In this document: positions 35,318-44,910 of the stretch, piece after piece
Position numbering within the stretch: position 1 is the stretch's first letter
How the letters are laid out: each line of letters opens with the position of its first letter
Assembly (NCBI RefSeq): GCF_008831075.1
Contig: NZ_WBJX01000003.1
Location: forward strand, 248,001 to 312,000
Direction of reading: 5' to 3'
Source of the DNA: Pseudoclavibacter terrae
Lineage (GTDB): Bacteria > Actinomycetota > Actinomycetes > Actinomycetales > Microbacteriaceae
Length of the DNA stretch: 64,000 bases
The notes under the pieces: generated by a model
Databases searched by the model: none
What the model was told of the DNA's origin: nothing
Seen by the model: the letters and a program-made list of their open reading frames with translations, nothing else
Position numbers and translations under genes: made by a program

Positions 35318-36640
35318 GTGACGCATCCAGGAGACGTCGGCCCGCAGACAGGCCGCAACCTTGACCCGTGGTACACCAGCTACGCCGACCGCACCGCCGG
35401 TCTGGCCGCCAGCGAGGTCCGAGCCCTCTTCGCCGTCGCCTCCCGACCCGAGGTCGTGTCTCTCGCGGGCGGCATGCCGTTCGTGAAGGCGCTCCCAGAG
35501 GAGCTCATCCACTCTGCCTTCACCACGATGATGCGAGAGCACGGTTCCGAGGCGCTGCAGTACGGCGGCGGCCAGGGCATCCCCGAGGTTCGAGAGCAGA
35601 TTCTGCAGGTCATGAGCCTCGAGGGCATCAACGATGCCTCCGCGGATGACGTCGTCACGACGACCGGCTCGCAGCACGCACTCGACCTCGTGTCGAAGCT
35701 CTTCCTCAACCCCGGCGACGTCGTCCTCGCGGAGGCACCCAGCTACGTCGGCGCGCTCGGCACGTTCAAGTCCTACCAGGCGGACGTCGCCCACGTCGCG
35801 ATCGACGACGACGGCCTCATCCCCGAGGCGCTCGAGGAGACCATCGCACACCTGCGCGTCGAGGGCAGGACCATCAAGTTCCTGTACACGGTCGCGAACT
35901 ACAACAACCCCGCCGGCGTCACCATGAGCCTCGAGCGCCGCATCCGGGTGCTCGAGATCTGCAGGCGCGAGCACATCCTCATCCTCGAGGACAACCCGTA
36001 CGGGCTTCTGTACTTCGACAAGCCCGGCCTCCCCGCGCTGCGTTCCATGGACGCCGAGAACGTCATCTACCTCGGATCGTTCTCGAAGATCCTCTCGCCC
36101 GGCCTGCGCGTCGGCTGGGCCCTGGCACCGCACGCCATCCGGGAGAAGCTGATCCTCGCCGTCGAGGCGTCCATCCTGTCGCCGTCGACGTTCAACCAGT
36201 GGGTGGTGACGGAGTACCTGCGGCAGAGCGATTGGCAGCAGCAGATCGAGGGGTACCGTGCCGTGTATCGCGAGCGCCGCGACGCCATGGACCAGGCCCT
36301 CAACGAGCATCTGCCGCAGCTCAGCTGGACCAAGCCGGACGGCGGTTTCTTCGTGTGGGTGCGCCTCACGGAGCAGCTCGACTCGAAGCAGATGCTGCCT
36401 CGCGCCGTGAAGGAACTCGTGGCCTACACGCCGGGCACCGCGTTCTTCGCCGATGGCCGCGGCCGCCACGAGATGCGCCTCTCGTTCTGCTACCCCACTC
36501 CCGAGCGCATCAAACTGGGCGTGCGACGCCTCGCGAATGTGATCAATGGCGAGCTCGACCTCGTCGAGACGTTCGGCACGTCGACGCGCCGCGGGCCGGA
36601 CGAGGACCGCGTCAACATGCCCCCGCCGAACATCTCCTGA
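35318..36640 (+). CDS. PLP-dependent class I/II aminotransferase (LysN/MocR-C type)
   Basis: The 440-residue enzyme starts GTG with AAGGA five bases upstream. The cofactor-binding Lys lies near 256 in YLGSFSKILSPGLRVGW. Other features are TTGSQHALDLVSKLFLNPGD, the Asn of VANYNNPAGVTM (equivalent to the PLP-phosphate region) and DNPYGLLYF. Relatives act on 2-aminoadipate or aromatic amino acids; the substrate cannot be told. It lacks the GntR domain of MocR proteins. It lies beside the Ddl-like and parAB genes, a conserved neighbourhood in actinobacteria. Confidence 0.9.
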   Translation: MTHPGDVGPQTGRNLDPWYTSYADRTAGLAASEVRALFAVASRPEVVSLAGGMPFVKALPEELIHSAFTTMMREHGSEALQYGGGQGIPEVREQILQVMSLEGINDASADDVVTTTGSQHALDLVSKLFLNPGDVVLAEAPSYVGALGTFKSYQADVAHVAIDDDGLIPEALEETIAHLRVEGRTIKFLYTVANYNNPAGVTMSLERRIRVLEICRREHILILEDNPYGLLYFDKPGLPALRSMDAENVIYLGSFSKILSPGLRVGWALAPHAIREKLILAVEASILSPSTFNQWVVTEYLRQSDWQQQIEGYRAVYRERRDAMDQALNEHLPQLSWTKPDGGFFVWVRLTEQLDSKQMLPRAVKELVAYTPGTAFFADGRGRHEMRLSFCYPTPERIKLGVRRLANVINGELDLVETFGTSTRRGPDEDRVNMPPPNIS

Positions 36641-36673
36641 CCGCGGCACCTGCCTCCTACGAAGGGAACCCCA

Positions 36674-37636
36674 TTGAGCATCGAGGGCCTGCACGTCGTC
36701 ATCCTCTCCGGCGGCATCTCGCACGAGCGAGACGTGTCGCTGCGTTCCGGTCGGCGCGTTGCGGATGCGCTCAGCCGCGCAGGCGCGGACGTCACCATCC
36801 GCGAGCCTGACGCGTCTCTGCTCGGGTTCCTCGAGGAGACGCAGCCCGACGTCGTGTGGCCGCTGCTGCACGGCTCGAGCGGCGAGAACGGAGCCCTGTA
36901 CTCGCTGCTCCGGGCCGGCCGCTTCCCCTACGTCGGCTCACGGCCGACCTCCGCGCGGCTTGCCTGGAACAAGGCGACCGCGAAGGCTATCGCGAAGCGC
37001 GCCGGCCTGGCGACACCCCCATCCATCGTGCTCGAGAACAGCACCTTCCGCGAGCTGGGAGCTGAGGCGGTGATGCGCCTCATCGCGCGCGGAATCGAGC
37101 TGCCAGCTGTCGTGAAGCCCGTCGAAGGCGGCTCCGCGCAGGGCGTCACGTCGGTGACGTCGTTCGAGGAGCTCCCGCAGGCGCTCGTCACCGCGTTCAC
37201 CTACGACGACACCGTCATCATCGAGAAGCGCATCGAGGGCCGTGAGGTGATGGTCGGCGTGCTCGACCTCGACGGCGAGCCCCTCGCGCTCCCCGCGGTC
37301 GAGGTCGTCGCGAACAACGGCGTGTACGACTACGAAGCTCGCTACAACGCCGGTGAGACGACCTACTACGCGCCGGCCAGGCTCTCCGAGGACGAGGCCG
37401 CGCGCGTCAGTGACGCCGCGCTCCTGGCGATCGCGAGCATCGGGCTGTCGGACATCGCCCGTGCGGACTTCATCGTCGACGAAGCGGGTGTTGTCTGGTT
37501 CCTCGAGGCCGACCCGATTCCCGGCCTCACTGAGACCTCGATCGTGCCGCTCGGCATCGAAGCGGACGACTCGGAGTTGAGCGCCATCTACGCGCAGCTG
37601 GCCGCCGCGGCCGCCGCGCGCGGGCCGCTCGAGTAG
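36674..37636 (+). CDS. D-alanine-D-alanine-ligase-like ATP-grasp protein
   Basis: The 320-residue protein starts TTG with GAAGGGA about seven bases upstream. It shows LSGGISHERDVSLRSG, WPLLHGSSGENGALYSLL, PAVVKPVEGGSAQGVTSV and LEADPIPGLTETSIVP, the overall Ddl layout. In true Ddl the last motif reads ExNxxPG; here the metal-ligand Asn is Asp (EADPIPG). Ddl makes D-Ala-D-Ala for peptidoglycan. This paralogue near parB is conserved in actinobacteria and may have another amino-acid ligase role. It lies 33 bases after the aminotransferase, probably in the same operon. Confidence 0.85.
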   Translation: MSIEGLHVVILSGGISHERDVSLRSGRRVADALSRAGADVTIREPDASLLGFLEETQPDVVWPLLHGSSGENGALYSLLRAGRFPYVGSRPTSARLAWNKATAKAIAKRAGLATPPSIVLENSTFRELGAEAVMRLIARGIELPAVVKPVEGGSAQGVTSVTSFEELPQALVTAFTYDDTVIIEKRIEGREVMVGVLDLDGEPLALPAVEVVANNGVYDYEARYNAGETTYYAPARLSEDEAARVSDAALLAIASIGLSDIARADFIVDEAGVVWFLEADPIPGLTETSIVPLGIEADDSELSAIYAQLAAAAAARGPLE

Positions 37637-37655
37637 CTCCACACGAAGCCTCGGA

Positions 37656-37703
37656 CGACGAAGCGGGTGGATGCGCCTTGCGGCTCATCCACCCGCTTCG
37701 TCG
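37656..37703. terminator. Bidirectional terminator between the Ddl-like gene and parB
   Basis: CGACGAAGCGGGTGGATG at 37656-37673 pairs exactly with 37686-37703 around a 12-base loop. It lies between convergent genes, 19 bases past the Ddl-like stop. Confidence 0.85.
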
Positions 37704-37734
37704 AGTGGCGCGGTGTTCTCAGCGCGTCATGCGG

Positions 37735-39171
37735 CTACTTTCCGGGCGCGGACTCGCCGAGTTCTTCAAGGATGCGGTTGAGATCGGCGATCGAGGCGAA
37801 GTCGACGACGATCTGCCCCTTGGTGCGGCGCAGGGTGACTTTGACGCGGGTGTTGAGCCGGTCGCCGAGCTGCTCGCCGATCTCGTCGAGGTAGCCGGTG
37901 AGACCGCTGCGTGGTTCCTTGTGGATGGGTGCCTGCGTGTCGGCCTTGGCGCTGCTCGATTTCGCGGCGGCTGCCTCAGCGGATCGAACGCTGAGGTCTT
38001 CGTTGACGATCTTGTCGGCGAGCTGCTGCATCGCCGCGGGTTCTCCGGCGCTGAGGATCGCGCGTGCGTGACCGGCTGAGAGGACTCCGGCCGCGACACG
38101 ACGCTGGACTTCCAGCGGGAGGCGGAGGAGGCGCAGCGTGTTGCTGATCTGTGGACGCGAACGGCCGATGCGTTCTGCGAGCACCTCTTGGGTGATGCCG
38201 AAGTCGTTGAGCAGCTGCTGGTACGCCGATGCTTCTTCGAGCGGGTTGAGCTGACTGCGGTGCAGGTTCTCGAGAAGCGCGTCACGCAGCATGACGTCGT
38301 CTTCCGTGTTCCGGATGACGGCGGGGATGCTCTCCAGGCCTGCGGCCTTCGTCGCGCGCAGGCGACGCTCGCCCATGATGAGCTCGAAGTCGGCCTCATC
38401 CCGCAGCGGATGGTCAGCAGGGATGGGGCGCACGACGATCGGCTGGAGCACGCCGAACTCCCGAACCGACGTGATGAGCTCCTGCAGCGCATCTTCGTCG
38501 AACTCCGTACGGGGCTGGTGCGCGTTCGGAACGATGCGGTTCGGGTCCAGAGCGCGCAGAGTGGCGCCGGGGATCTCAACGAGGCCGTCGGTGTCTTCGC
38601 CCTCGGTTGCGTCATCGAGGCCTTGGTTCTCGGCAGTTGCGGCGCCCGTCGCGGTTGCGGTGGTGTCGAGTGTTCCAGCCACTGGCGCCCCTGCATCGAC
38701 GTTCCTCGATTCAGCGGGGTCCGCCGATGCGGTTGTTCCGATCGTGTCGGCCGATACGGCGGCTTCGTCATCCACGGGCGGTGTGGTGGTGGTGCGCGCT
38801 TTCGATGCCGCTGTTGTTGCTGTCTTCTTTGCTGGTGCCTTGGCTGGCGCAGTCTTCCTGCCGGTACCGGACTTTGCCGTCGCGGCATCCACTGCGGGCA
38901 CCTTTGCTCGGGGAGCGCGCGCGGGCGTCGCCCGCTTGGGTGTGGCGGCTGCGGGCTTCTCCGAAACCGGAGTCGCCGTCGAGGTGTCTTCCGGCGCTCC
39001 GTCTGTGTTCGTCGCAGTCCCGGCTGCATTGGTGCGTGACGATGCAGTGGTTGGGTAGGCCGGTGTCTCGCTGTCGAAGAACACGTCTGAAGGGCGCGAG
39101 GCGCCTCTGTCTGAGGTCGGGATGAGAGCGCCGATGCCTCGTCCGAGTCCGGTGCGTTTCTTGGTTGCCAT
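37735..39171 (-). CDS. parB: Chromosome-partitioning protein ParB with long disordered linker
   Basis: The 478-residue CTP-dependent clamp loads at parS. The ParA-contact peptide RTGLGRGIGALIP lies at 6-18. An Ala/Thr/Lys/Pro-rich linker fills about 22-195, much longer than usual. The ParB domain follows from about 196: CTP-binding GERRLRATKAAG at 267-278, ENLHRSQLNP at 301-310 and a helix-turn-helix in GITQEVLAERIGRSRPQISN at about 325-344. The C-terminal dimerization segment ends the protein. Its ATG is five bases from the parA stop. The 14 matching sites lie just beyond parA. Confidence 0.97.
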   Translation of the reverse strand: MATKKRTGLGRGIGALIPTSDRGASRPSDVFFDSETPAYPTTASSRTNAAGTATNTDGAPEDTSTATPVSEKPAAATPKRATPARAPRAKVPAVDAATAKSGTGRKTAPAKAPAKKTATTAASKARTTTTPPVDDEAAVSADTIGTTASADPAESRNVDAGAPVAGTLDTTATATGAATAENQGLDDATEGEDTDGLVEIPGATLRALDPNRIVPNAHQPRTEFDEDALQELITSVREFGVLQPIVVRPIPADHPLRDEADFELIMGERRLRATKAAGLESIPAVIRNTEDDVMLRDALLENLHRSQLNPLEEASAYQQLLNDFGITQEVLAERIGRSRPQISNTLRLLRLPLEVQRRVAAGVLSAGHARAILSAGEPAAMQQLADKIVNEDLSVRSAEAAAAKSSSAKADTQAPIHKEPRSGLTGYLDEIGEQLGDRLNTRVKVTLRRTKGQIVVDFASIADLNRILEELGESAPGK

Positions 39172-39176
39172 GGTGG

Positions 39177-40100
39177 TTATGCTCCTCGCTGGGCGATTTC
39201 GACGGCCGCTTCGAGATACGCGATCGCGCCGGTCGAGGTTGGTTCGTGGGAAATGATGGTCTTGCCGAAGCTCGGGGCTTCGGAGATACGCACGGTGCGC
39301 GGTATGGCGACCTTGAGCGTTTCTTGCGGGAAGTGCTCGCGAACGTCAGCGGCGACTTCCTGGGAGAGGTTGGTTCGCCCGTCGTACATCGTCAGCAGGA
39401 TCGTGGTCAGCCGAAGCTGCGGGTTGAGGTCCTGTGAGAGCAGGTTGAGGTTCGAGATCAGCTGACCGAGTCCTTCGAGTGCGTAGTACTCGCACTGGAT
39501 GGGGATGAGCACCTCTCGAGCGGCGACGAATGCGTTGATCGTCAGCAGCCCGAGGGAGGGAGGGCAGTCGATGAAGATGTAGTGGAACTCTTGCTCAGTG
39601 CCGGTGGTCTCGTCCAGGAGGGCGGCGATGGCCTGTCGGAGTCGGTAGTCGCGCTTGTCGAGGTTGACGAGCTCGATCTCTGCGCCTGCGAGGTCGAGCG
39701 TGGCCGGGACGCACCACAGCGTGTCGATATCAGGGCACTGTTGCATCAGCTCACGCAAGGGCTCGCCGTCGAGGAGCGCTTCGTATGTGCCGGCGGTCTC
39801 TCCGCGGTGTTCGATGCCAAGGGCGGTGGAAGCGTTGCCCTGGGGGTCCAGGTCGATCACCAGGACCCGGGCACCGAGGGTAGCGAGAGCCGCGGCCAGA
39901 TTGACGGCGGTTGTCGTCTTACCCACGCCGCCCTTCTGGTTGGAAATCGTGAAGATCCGCGTGTGGTTGGGGAGGGGAACTTCCTTCTTGACCAGGCTTT
40001 TCCTGCGCTGGTTCAGCTCAGACAATGCTGTCGCGAGCGGTGAATCGTCGAGCCCCGACGCTGGTGGCGTCGCTGCGTCGCCGGCAGATGAAGCTTTCAA
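39177..40100 (-). CDS. parA: Chromosome-partitioning ATPase ParA
   Basis: The 307-residue Walker-type ATPase moves ParB-bound origins. Deviant Walker A KGGVGKTT is at 56-63, DLDPQGN at 83-89 and Walker B YIFIDCPPSLG. The 45-residue N-terminal extension is polar. The start is TTG at 40100, with GGGAG upstream; no internal ATG gives a better N-terminus. It is co-transcribed with parB. The first perfect parS lies 106 bases upstream of its start, so ParB may affect its own operon. Confidence 0.96.
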   Translation of the reverse strand: MKASSAGDAATPPASGLDDSPLATALSELNQRRKSLVKKEVPLPNHTRIFTISNQKGGVGKTTTAVNLAAALATLGARVLVIDLDPQGNASTALGIEHRGETAGTYEALLDGEPLRELMQQCPDIDTLWCVPATLDLAGAEIELVNLDKRDYRLRQAIAALLDETTGTEQEFHYIFIDCPPSLGLLTINAFVAAREVLIPIQCEYYALEGLGQLISNLNLLSQDLNPQLRLTTILLTMYDGRTNLSQEVAADVREHFPQETLKVAIPRTVRISEAPSFGKTIISHEPTSTGAIAYLEAAVEIAQRGA

Positions 40101-40205
40101 GAATGCTCTCCCTCAAGTAGACGTCTCAATTGTGCCTCACATCCGCAATGGAAACGCGGCGACGCTCAGAGTTGTGGAATCGCCGAGTCTGGTCGCGCCG
40201 TGGCA

Positions 40206-40219
40206 GTTTCACGTGAAAC
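40206..40219. promoter_or_regulatory. parS site 1 (perfect)
   Basis: GTTTCACGTGAAAC, 106 bases upstream of the parA start. A ParB site this close may also influence parAB expression. Confidence 0.9.
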
Positions 40220-40538
40220 ACGGGCCTCGACCTCAACTTCAGCCACAGGGTTCGGTTGTCAAGTTTCAAGTTGGTCCGGTGAGCAGAGTCAACACGGTCG
40301 GTGCTCTCTCGTCCCCTTCAAAGTCGCGGAGATTCTGAAGGGGTGAAGAGCTGAGCTCACCTCTCACGGGAGGTCGGTCGGCGGTGAGAGTTTTCTCCGT
40401 CGAATATCCGGCGTACTTGGTCCTTGTCGCGTGCGAGTACCTCGCCTGACTCCGGGCGGCGACGCAAGACTCCCGGTCGGACTAAAGATCCCAGCACCCG
40501 CCAGCAAGAGTCGAAGCGGGGCTGGTTAGCTCACCGTC

Positions 40539-40552
40539 GTTTCACGTGAAAC
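40539..40552. promoter_or_regulatory. parS site 2 (perfect)
   Basis: GTTTCACGTGAAAC, extended to a 16-base palindrome by C before and G after. Confidence 0.9.
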
Positions 40553-40914
40553 GGGAGGCAATCGTACGAGTACTACGATCATGCCCGCGCCGGTGTTGCT
40601 GAAGCAGGCACCCTCTCGGAATGACAAGGTGTCTCTGCGTAGGGCGTACCGCGAGGGACTGGTCTCAACGGTCAGGATGAACGAGACTCGAACTGGATTG
40701 TGGACGGCGCTCTCATCCCTTTCCATCTGCGAAGCTGGTTTTCCACTCGCGCCCCGGACGGGAGCCGCCCGGAATGTGGAACAGCGACCGGCGGTCACGG
40801 GCCCCGCACCCGCACCGCCGGCCTGAGTAGGCGTGGCCGCGTGAACAGAGAGGTGAGCAGATGGGGCACCAAGTCCGGTGGGGCGGTCTTTTGGCCCCGT
40901 GGCTTGCGCCTAGA

Positions 40915-40928
40915 GTTTCACGTGAAAC
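40915..40928. promoter_or_regulatory. parS site 3 (perfect)
   Basis: GTTTCACGTGAAAC, about 376 bases from site 2. Confidence 0.9.
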
Positions 40929-41108
40929 AAGCCCGAAAGCGCAACTTGACGAGACACTTCTCTTCCGAAGCCACGGTCGATGCGTACGGACTCCGCATGG
41001 CCCCAAGCCCTTCGCACTCCACGCCTGGGCTCCACGTAGCGTCAGAAGTCGAGGTTCGGCAGCTCCACGAACACGCCTGCCCTCCCGAACGTATCGCCAC
41101 GACCGGGC

Positions 41109-41122
41109 GTCCCACGTGAAAC
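41109..41122. promoter_or_regulatory. parS-like site 4 (two changes)
   Basis: GTCCCACGTGAAAC; both changes are in the left half-site. Binding would be weaker than at perfect sites. Confidence 0.55.
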
Positions 41123-41721
41123 GCCTGATGTAGGAGCGCGGATGCGGAACGCACTGCGCAATGCAAGCTAGCGGTAGATCCCCGCGCCAAGATCGTGAGC
41201 TTGCCTGACCGAATCGGGGATCGACGACACTCGACATTCAAGGATCGAGCGACCCAGCAAGTTTCCGAACCCCGTGTCAGCCCGGTGCATTTCGCGACTG
41301 CGAACCACGCTTGCGCTCAGGCCGCTAATCGCTTGTGATAGCCCGCAACTGCTTGCATAGACTGCCACATTAGTTGCGCCACGGAGCCGCGAAGCAACAG
41401 AGTCATCAGAGTCATTCAGCACGTTGTGCCCAACACGCAACACCTCAAATCACCATCTGTGCTCCAGGGCGGGGATCTACGTCACGTCCCCCCAGTGGCA
41501 TGAACGTATCGAGCGGTTCACCCGAGCCACTCCCGGCTCACTTGGCCCGACTTCGGCATGAGCCACCTGAAGCTCGCTCCGCTCCGGACAGGGAGTGATG
41601 GGATGAAGTCTTGCCCGGCCCCGCGCCCCGCTCAATCTTCGCGCTCAGATCGGGATCAAGACGGAGAGATGACCGCAGGCCTCAGCATCGCATTCACCGA
41701 GGGACAACCCGATGTGACCTC

Positions 41722-41735
41722 GTTCCACGTGAAAC
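41722..41735. promoter_or_regulatory. parS site 5 (one change)
   Basis: GTTCCACGTGAAAC, the complement of the variant at 42477, 45163 and 46210. Confidence 0.75.
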
Positions 41736-42476
41736 ATGTCGAGCATCGCGCACTGTGAAGTCCTGCGTAGGGGAAAGCAAGACCGCTGGTAGCCGCAGAG
41801 GAGCGTGGGTCGATGCGTGCGAACTCATGCCAACTCATGAGCCGCCATTTTGCACTCCCTGCCGTGACCTCGTACTTCCAGTCCAGTCAGTCCTCTACTT
41901 CCGTGCCGCGCTGCCTGGCCCGTGGCCCTCGCGCGATACGGCACACACATTGGCGTGTCTAGTTCACACACCACCAGCCGGCCCCTCGTTGGCTCACCCC
42001 AGGGTTCGTGCAGGTCTGCACGTGCTCTCGCGGTTCGATTCGCGTCAACTAGTACTCGCTCTTTTGACTGCACGGGCTCCGATCGCACACCTGGAGCGGC
42101 TCGCGCTGGACGTGCGTGAGCGAGATCTCACCACTGGCACCATGGTCGGTCGGCAATCCCGGTCTGGATGGCAACAGCACTCTCTAGACCAATGACTCTC
42201 CCGCCTCCCACGGATGAGGTGGCGTGGCGTGTAGTGGGTGGAGTGTGGCAGGAGCAGCGTGTCGGAGAAGGGATAGGTCGGTGCGCGCCAGTCACAGTCA
42301 GCCTCTGTCTGGTTGTGCGCGCCTCCTCCTGTCTTGATGCCGGCCGCACAGTGCCTCAGTCGCGAAGGAAGTTCGCACCGATCACGCACCCCACGGGCCA
42401 GCCCTCGAGAGCATGGAGAACTCTTCTGCCCTATCAAGGCAAGATCAGACGACGCGGGTCTGCCTGTATTGAATCC

Positions 42477-42490
42477 GTTTCACGTGGAAC
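42477..42490. promoter_or_regulatory. parS site 6 (one change)
   Basis: GTTTCACGTGGAAC, flanked by C and G like several perfect sites. Confidence 0.75.
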
Positions 42491-43162
42491 GCGTTGCCTC
42501 GCCTACGTCGTCCCGGCGGCGTGCCAACGCTGAGTCGTGCAGCGATATTGCTCTCAGGATCGGAGTCGGCCACTGTGTGGGCCGGAAAACGTCGAGCGGG
42601 GGGAAGTGGCCGATACAGTTCTGCGGGTGTCCCTAACCGTAGTCAACCGGAGCGGAGGCCCAACCCCATCTCACACCCAGCACTTGGCCCACCCATCCAG
42701 ACGAGTTGAGACTCCTTGGATAGTCCCGACTGTCCGGCATGCGGGTGTCTTGTGCCCCTCCCCAGTTCTGGCAGGTGCCAGAAAGACCCATGACATGACC
42801 CCTGTCACCAAACGGGTCCGTGGATGGCTACCTAGACCGGCGGCTGTCGTGGGACAGTTCATTCGAACGCCCCACGATGAGAAGACAGCGGCCGCTTGCG
42901 CAACTGCCCCTTCTACTGGATACCTCGGCGCCGCCAATGCTCCGCGACCTACATGGGTTCGAAGGAGTTCCTGGGCCCTGCCGGGCCGGACCCCGTCTGG
43001 GCTCAATGTGCAGAGTGGGGAGTCACACACAACCCGCGTGCACCAAGCCCTGTCAGGTCGCGCCCCGCCGTTTCGTGGAGGCTCAAATTCAACAGATGAT
43101 CACCGCGAAGTTCCACTGAAACGTCGGGCAAACGGGGACCCCAACAAGATGTGTGAGCCGTC

Positions 43163-43176
43163 GTTTCACGTGAAAC
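43163..43176. promoter_or_regulatory. parS site 7 (perfect)
   Basis: GTTTCACGTGAAAC with C/G flanks, about 135 bases before the hexamer array. Confidence 0.9.
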
Positions 43177-43311
43177 GGGCACCCGGAACCCGGGCGCGCG
43201 TGCACGCGTTCGAGCCTGGGCCTGGGCACCGGCTTGTGGCGTATGAGAAGGCCCAAGCCGGTGGAACGGGACCGCCCACAGCTCTAACCCCGCTCCGCCC
43301 CACGCCTCGGT

Positions 43312-43401
43312 CAGCGTGAGCGTCAGCGTCAGCGTCAGCGTCAGCGTCAGCGTCAGCGTCAGCGTCAGCGTCAGCGTCAGCGTGAGCGTGAGCGTGAGCG
43401 C
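43312..43401. repeat. Hexanucleotide tandem array (CAGCGT/GAGCGT)
   Basis: Fifteen 6-base units in register. The centre is ten perfect CAGCGT units (43324-43383), with GAGCGT variants on both sides. In the three frames it would encode short Ser-Val or similar repeats, but no gene context supports translation. Between 43425 and about 43500 the sequence continues as decayed hexamers built on AGACGT. Confidence 0.9.
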
Positions 43402-43647
43402 AGGCCTGCGCATGGTGTGGAACGGCGACGCAGGCCCAGACGCGAATGCAGACGTAGACATAGACGTAGGTGTAGTTGTAGACCCAGGCGCGAGTGTGCA
43501 CGTGGCGTGGGGCGTCGTGGGGCGTCCATCAGAAGACGTCGTCGACGCAACCGGACGTGGACGCGGACGTGGAGCCTGCCGATCCAAGCTCAGCAGAGCA
43601 ACGGCAACACGTGGATCCTCGGCGGACTGAGGGACGAGGGGCTAGTC

Positions 43648-43661
43648 GTTTCACGTGAAAC
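43648..43661. promoter_or_regulatory. parS site 8 (perfect)
   Basis: GTTTCACGTGAAAC, first of three sites within 133 bases. Confidence 0.9.
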
Positions 43662-43701
43662 AGAGACACGGACCACCGCCGTGCGTGCTCTGAAGGAGGT
43701 C

Positions 43702-43715
43702 GTTCCTCGTGAAAC
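43702..43715. promoter_or_regulatory. parS-like site 9 (two changes)
   Basis: GTTCCTCGTGAAAC; one change hits the central CACGTG core. It lies between two perfect sites. Confidence 0.45.
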
Positions 43716-43766
43716 GGCAACCCGTCCCGGGGTTCCGCAACGTGAAGACGAATCGCGCGAAGTGCC

Positions 43767-43780
43767 GTTTCACGTGAAAC
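43767..43780. promoter_or_regulatory. parS site 10 (perfect)
   Basis: GTTTCACGTGAAAC with C/G flanks, 119 bases from site 8. Confidence 0.9.
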
Positions 43781-44144
43781 GGTAAGTCAACACCAACTCC
43801 CGTTTGTGAGAAAGAGAACTGGCCTGGTGACAGTCTCGGGCATCATTCCGAGCGCCGCCGACGCAGGTGCACAAGCAACAGCTGTCGCAGACGGAAGCAG
43901 CCTCAGAGTTCATGAACCTCGGCGACAGAGATGGGCCCAACGACGGACCTCATCCTGAAGCAAACCGAGGGACCCGCTAGATGAACTGAACTCTCAACTG
44001 CGCGCGCGTCGAGAGAACTGCGCCACCCTGAGTGCTGAACTCTGCAACGGGCCACGGGCTCGGCAGGAGGCCAGATCTCTCGGACCCTCCGTCTCACAGC
44101 TCACGAGTCGCAAGTCAGAACTCACACCTGAGCTCGCGGCTGCG

Positions 44145-44245
44145 GCCCGCTGCTCCCGGCTAGCTGCTCCCGGCTAACTGCTCCCAGCTCACGGCTCACG
44201 GCTCACGGCTCACGCTTCACAGCTCACGACTCACGCATCACTCCC
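44145..44245. repeat. Degenerate tandem repeats (GCTGCTCCCGGCTA-like, then CTCACGG)
   Basis: Three imperfect copies of a CTGCTCCCGGCTA-like unit are followed by about seven imperfect copies of a 7-base CTCACGG-like unit (CTCACGG, CTCACGC, CTCACGA). No coding function is apparent. Confidence 0.75.
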
Positions 44246-44770
44246 CGCTAGCAGCTTACGTAGCGTTGGCGACGGGGAAGCGGCCGTGCCAGGGGTAGCG
44301 GTCGCAGTAGTTGGAGTGGGAGCCACAGCAGCACAGCGCAGCAGGGGTTGGAGCAGATGGAGCGATAGCGGGCACCTCTACGCTCCCACAGTCGCAGTGC
44401 AATACCTCTGTCTGCTTCTCCCTCCACACTGGGACAACGGGTAGCGGCTCTCGTCCCACCGCCGCAGTCATTCCAATATCTTCAGATTGCCCCGCTCATC
44501 GAGCGCAACTTGGCAGTCAAATAAACATGACGAGGCCGGGCGCCCGTCACAACGCCTGGTTGTCCGCGGTTGGATTAGCTGTATTGACAGCGGGCAGCGA
44601 TCCAGAATCGGCCGGCGGCTAGGCACAACTGGCGTTCCGCGCTCTGCATCTGCCGTGTCTCGATTGGTCTAACCCACTCCCGCTGGCCAATACGTTCCAA
44701 GTCAGGGCGGGGCCCATCCATTCGTGCGGCCCTACGTACCAGCGTTTGGCAAGGGACGCCGCCTGATCGA

Positions 44771-44784
44771 GTTTCACGTGAAAC
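44771..44784. promoter_or_regulatory. parS site 11 (perfect)
   Basis: GTTTCACGTGAAAC, about 1 kb from site 10. Confidence 0.9.
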
Positions 44785-44878
44785 GATGATCGTTCCGCGC
44801 ACGTAGTTCGATGCACGTGTGCGTTGGGATCGGCGTTGGCATCGCGGGCTGGGCGTAACGGACGTGAGCGGCCTGCAG

Positions 44879-44910
44879 CACTCTGCGTTGCGCACACTCT
44901 GCGTTGCGCA
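44879..44910. repeat. Perfect 16-bp tandem duplication
   Basis: CACTCTGCGTTGCGCA occurs twice with no gap (44879-44894 and 44895-44910). It looks like a recent slippage event in non-coding DNA. Confidence 0.9.

Noticed and set aside
42537-43319. 260-codon frame on the plus strand in the parS region
   Set aside because: It spans a parS site, lacks G/C third-position bias and domain features, and overlaps other equally long frames.
43312-43401. CRISPR array
   Set aside because: The units are 6-base tandem repeats without spacers and no cas genes are present.
44256-44471. Cys-rich 71-codon frame on the minus strand (CCCGSHSNYCDRYPWHGRFP)
   Set aside because: No ribosome site, no codon bias and no recognised family; it lies in the gene-free parS region. 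It is the least implausible frame there but not supported.
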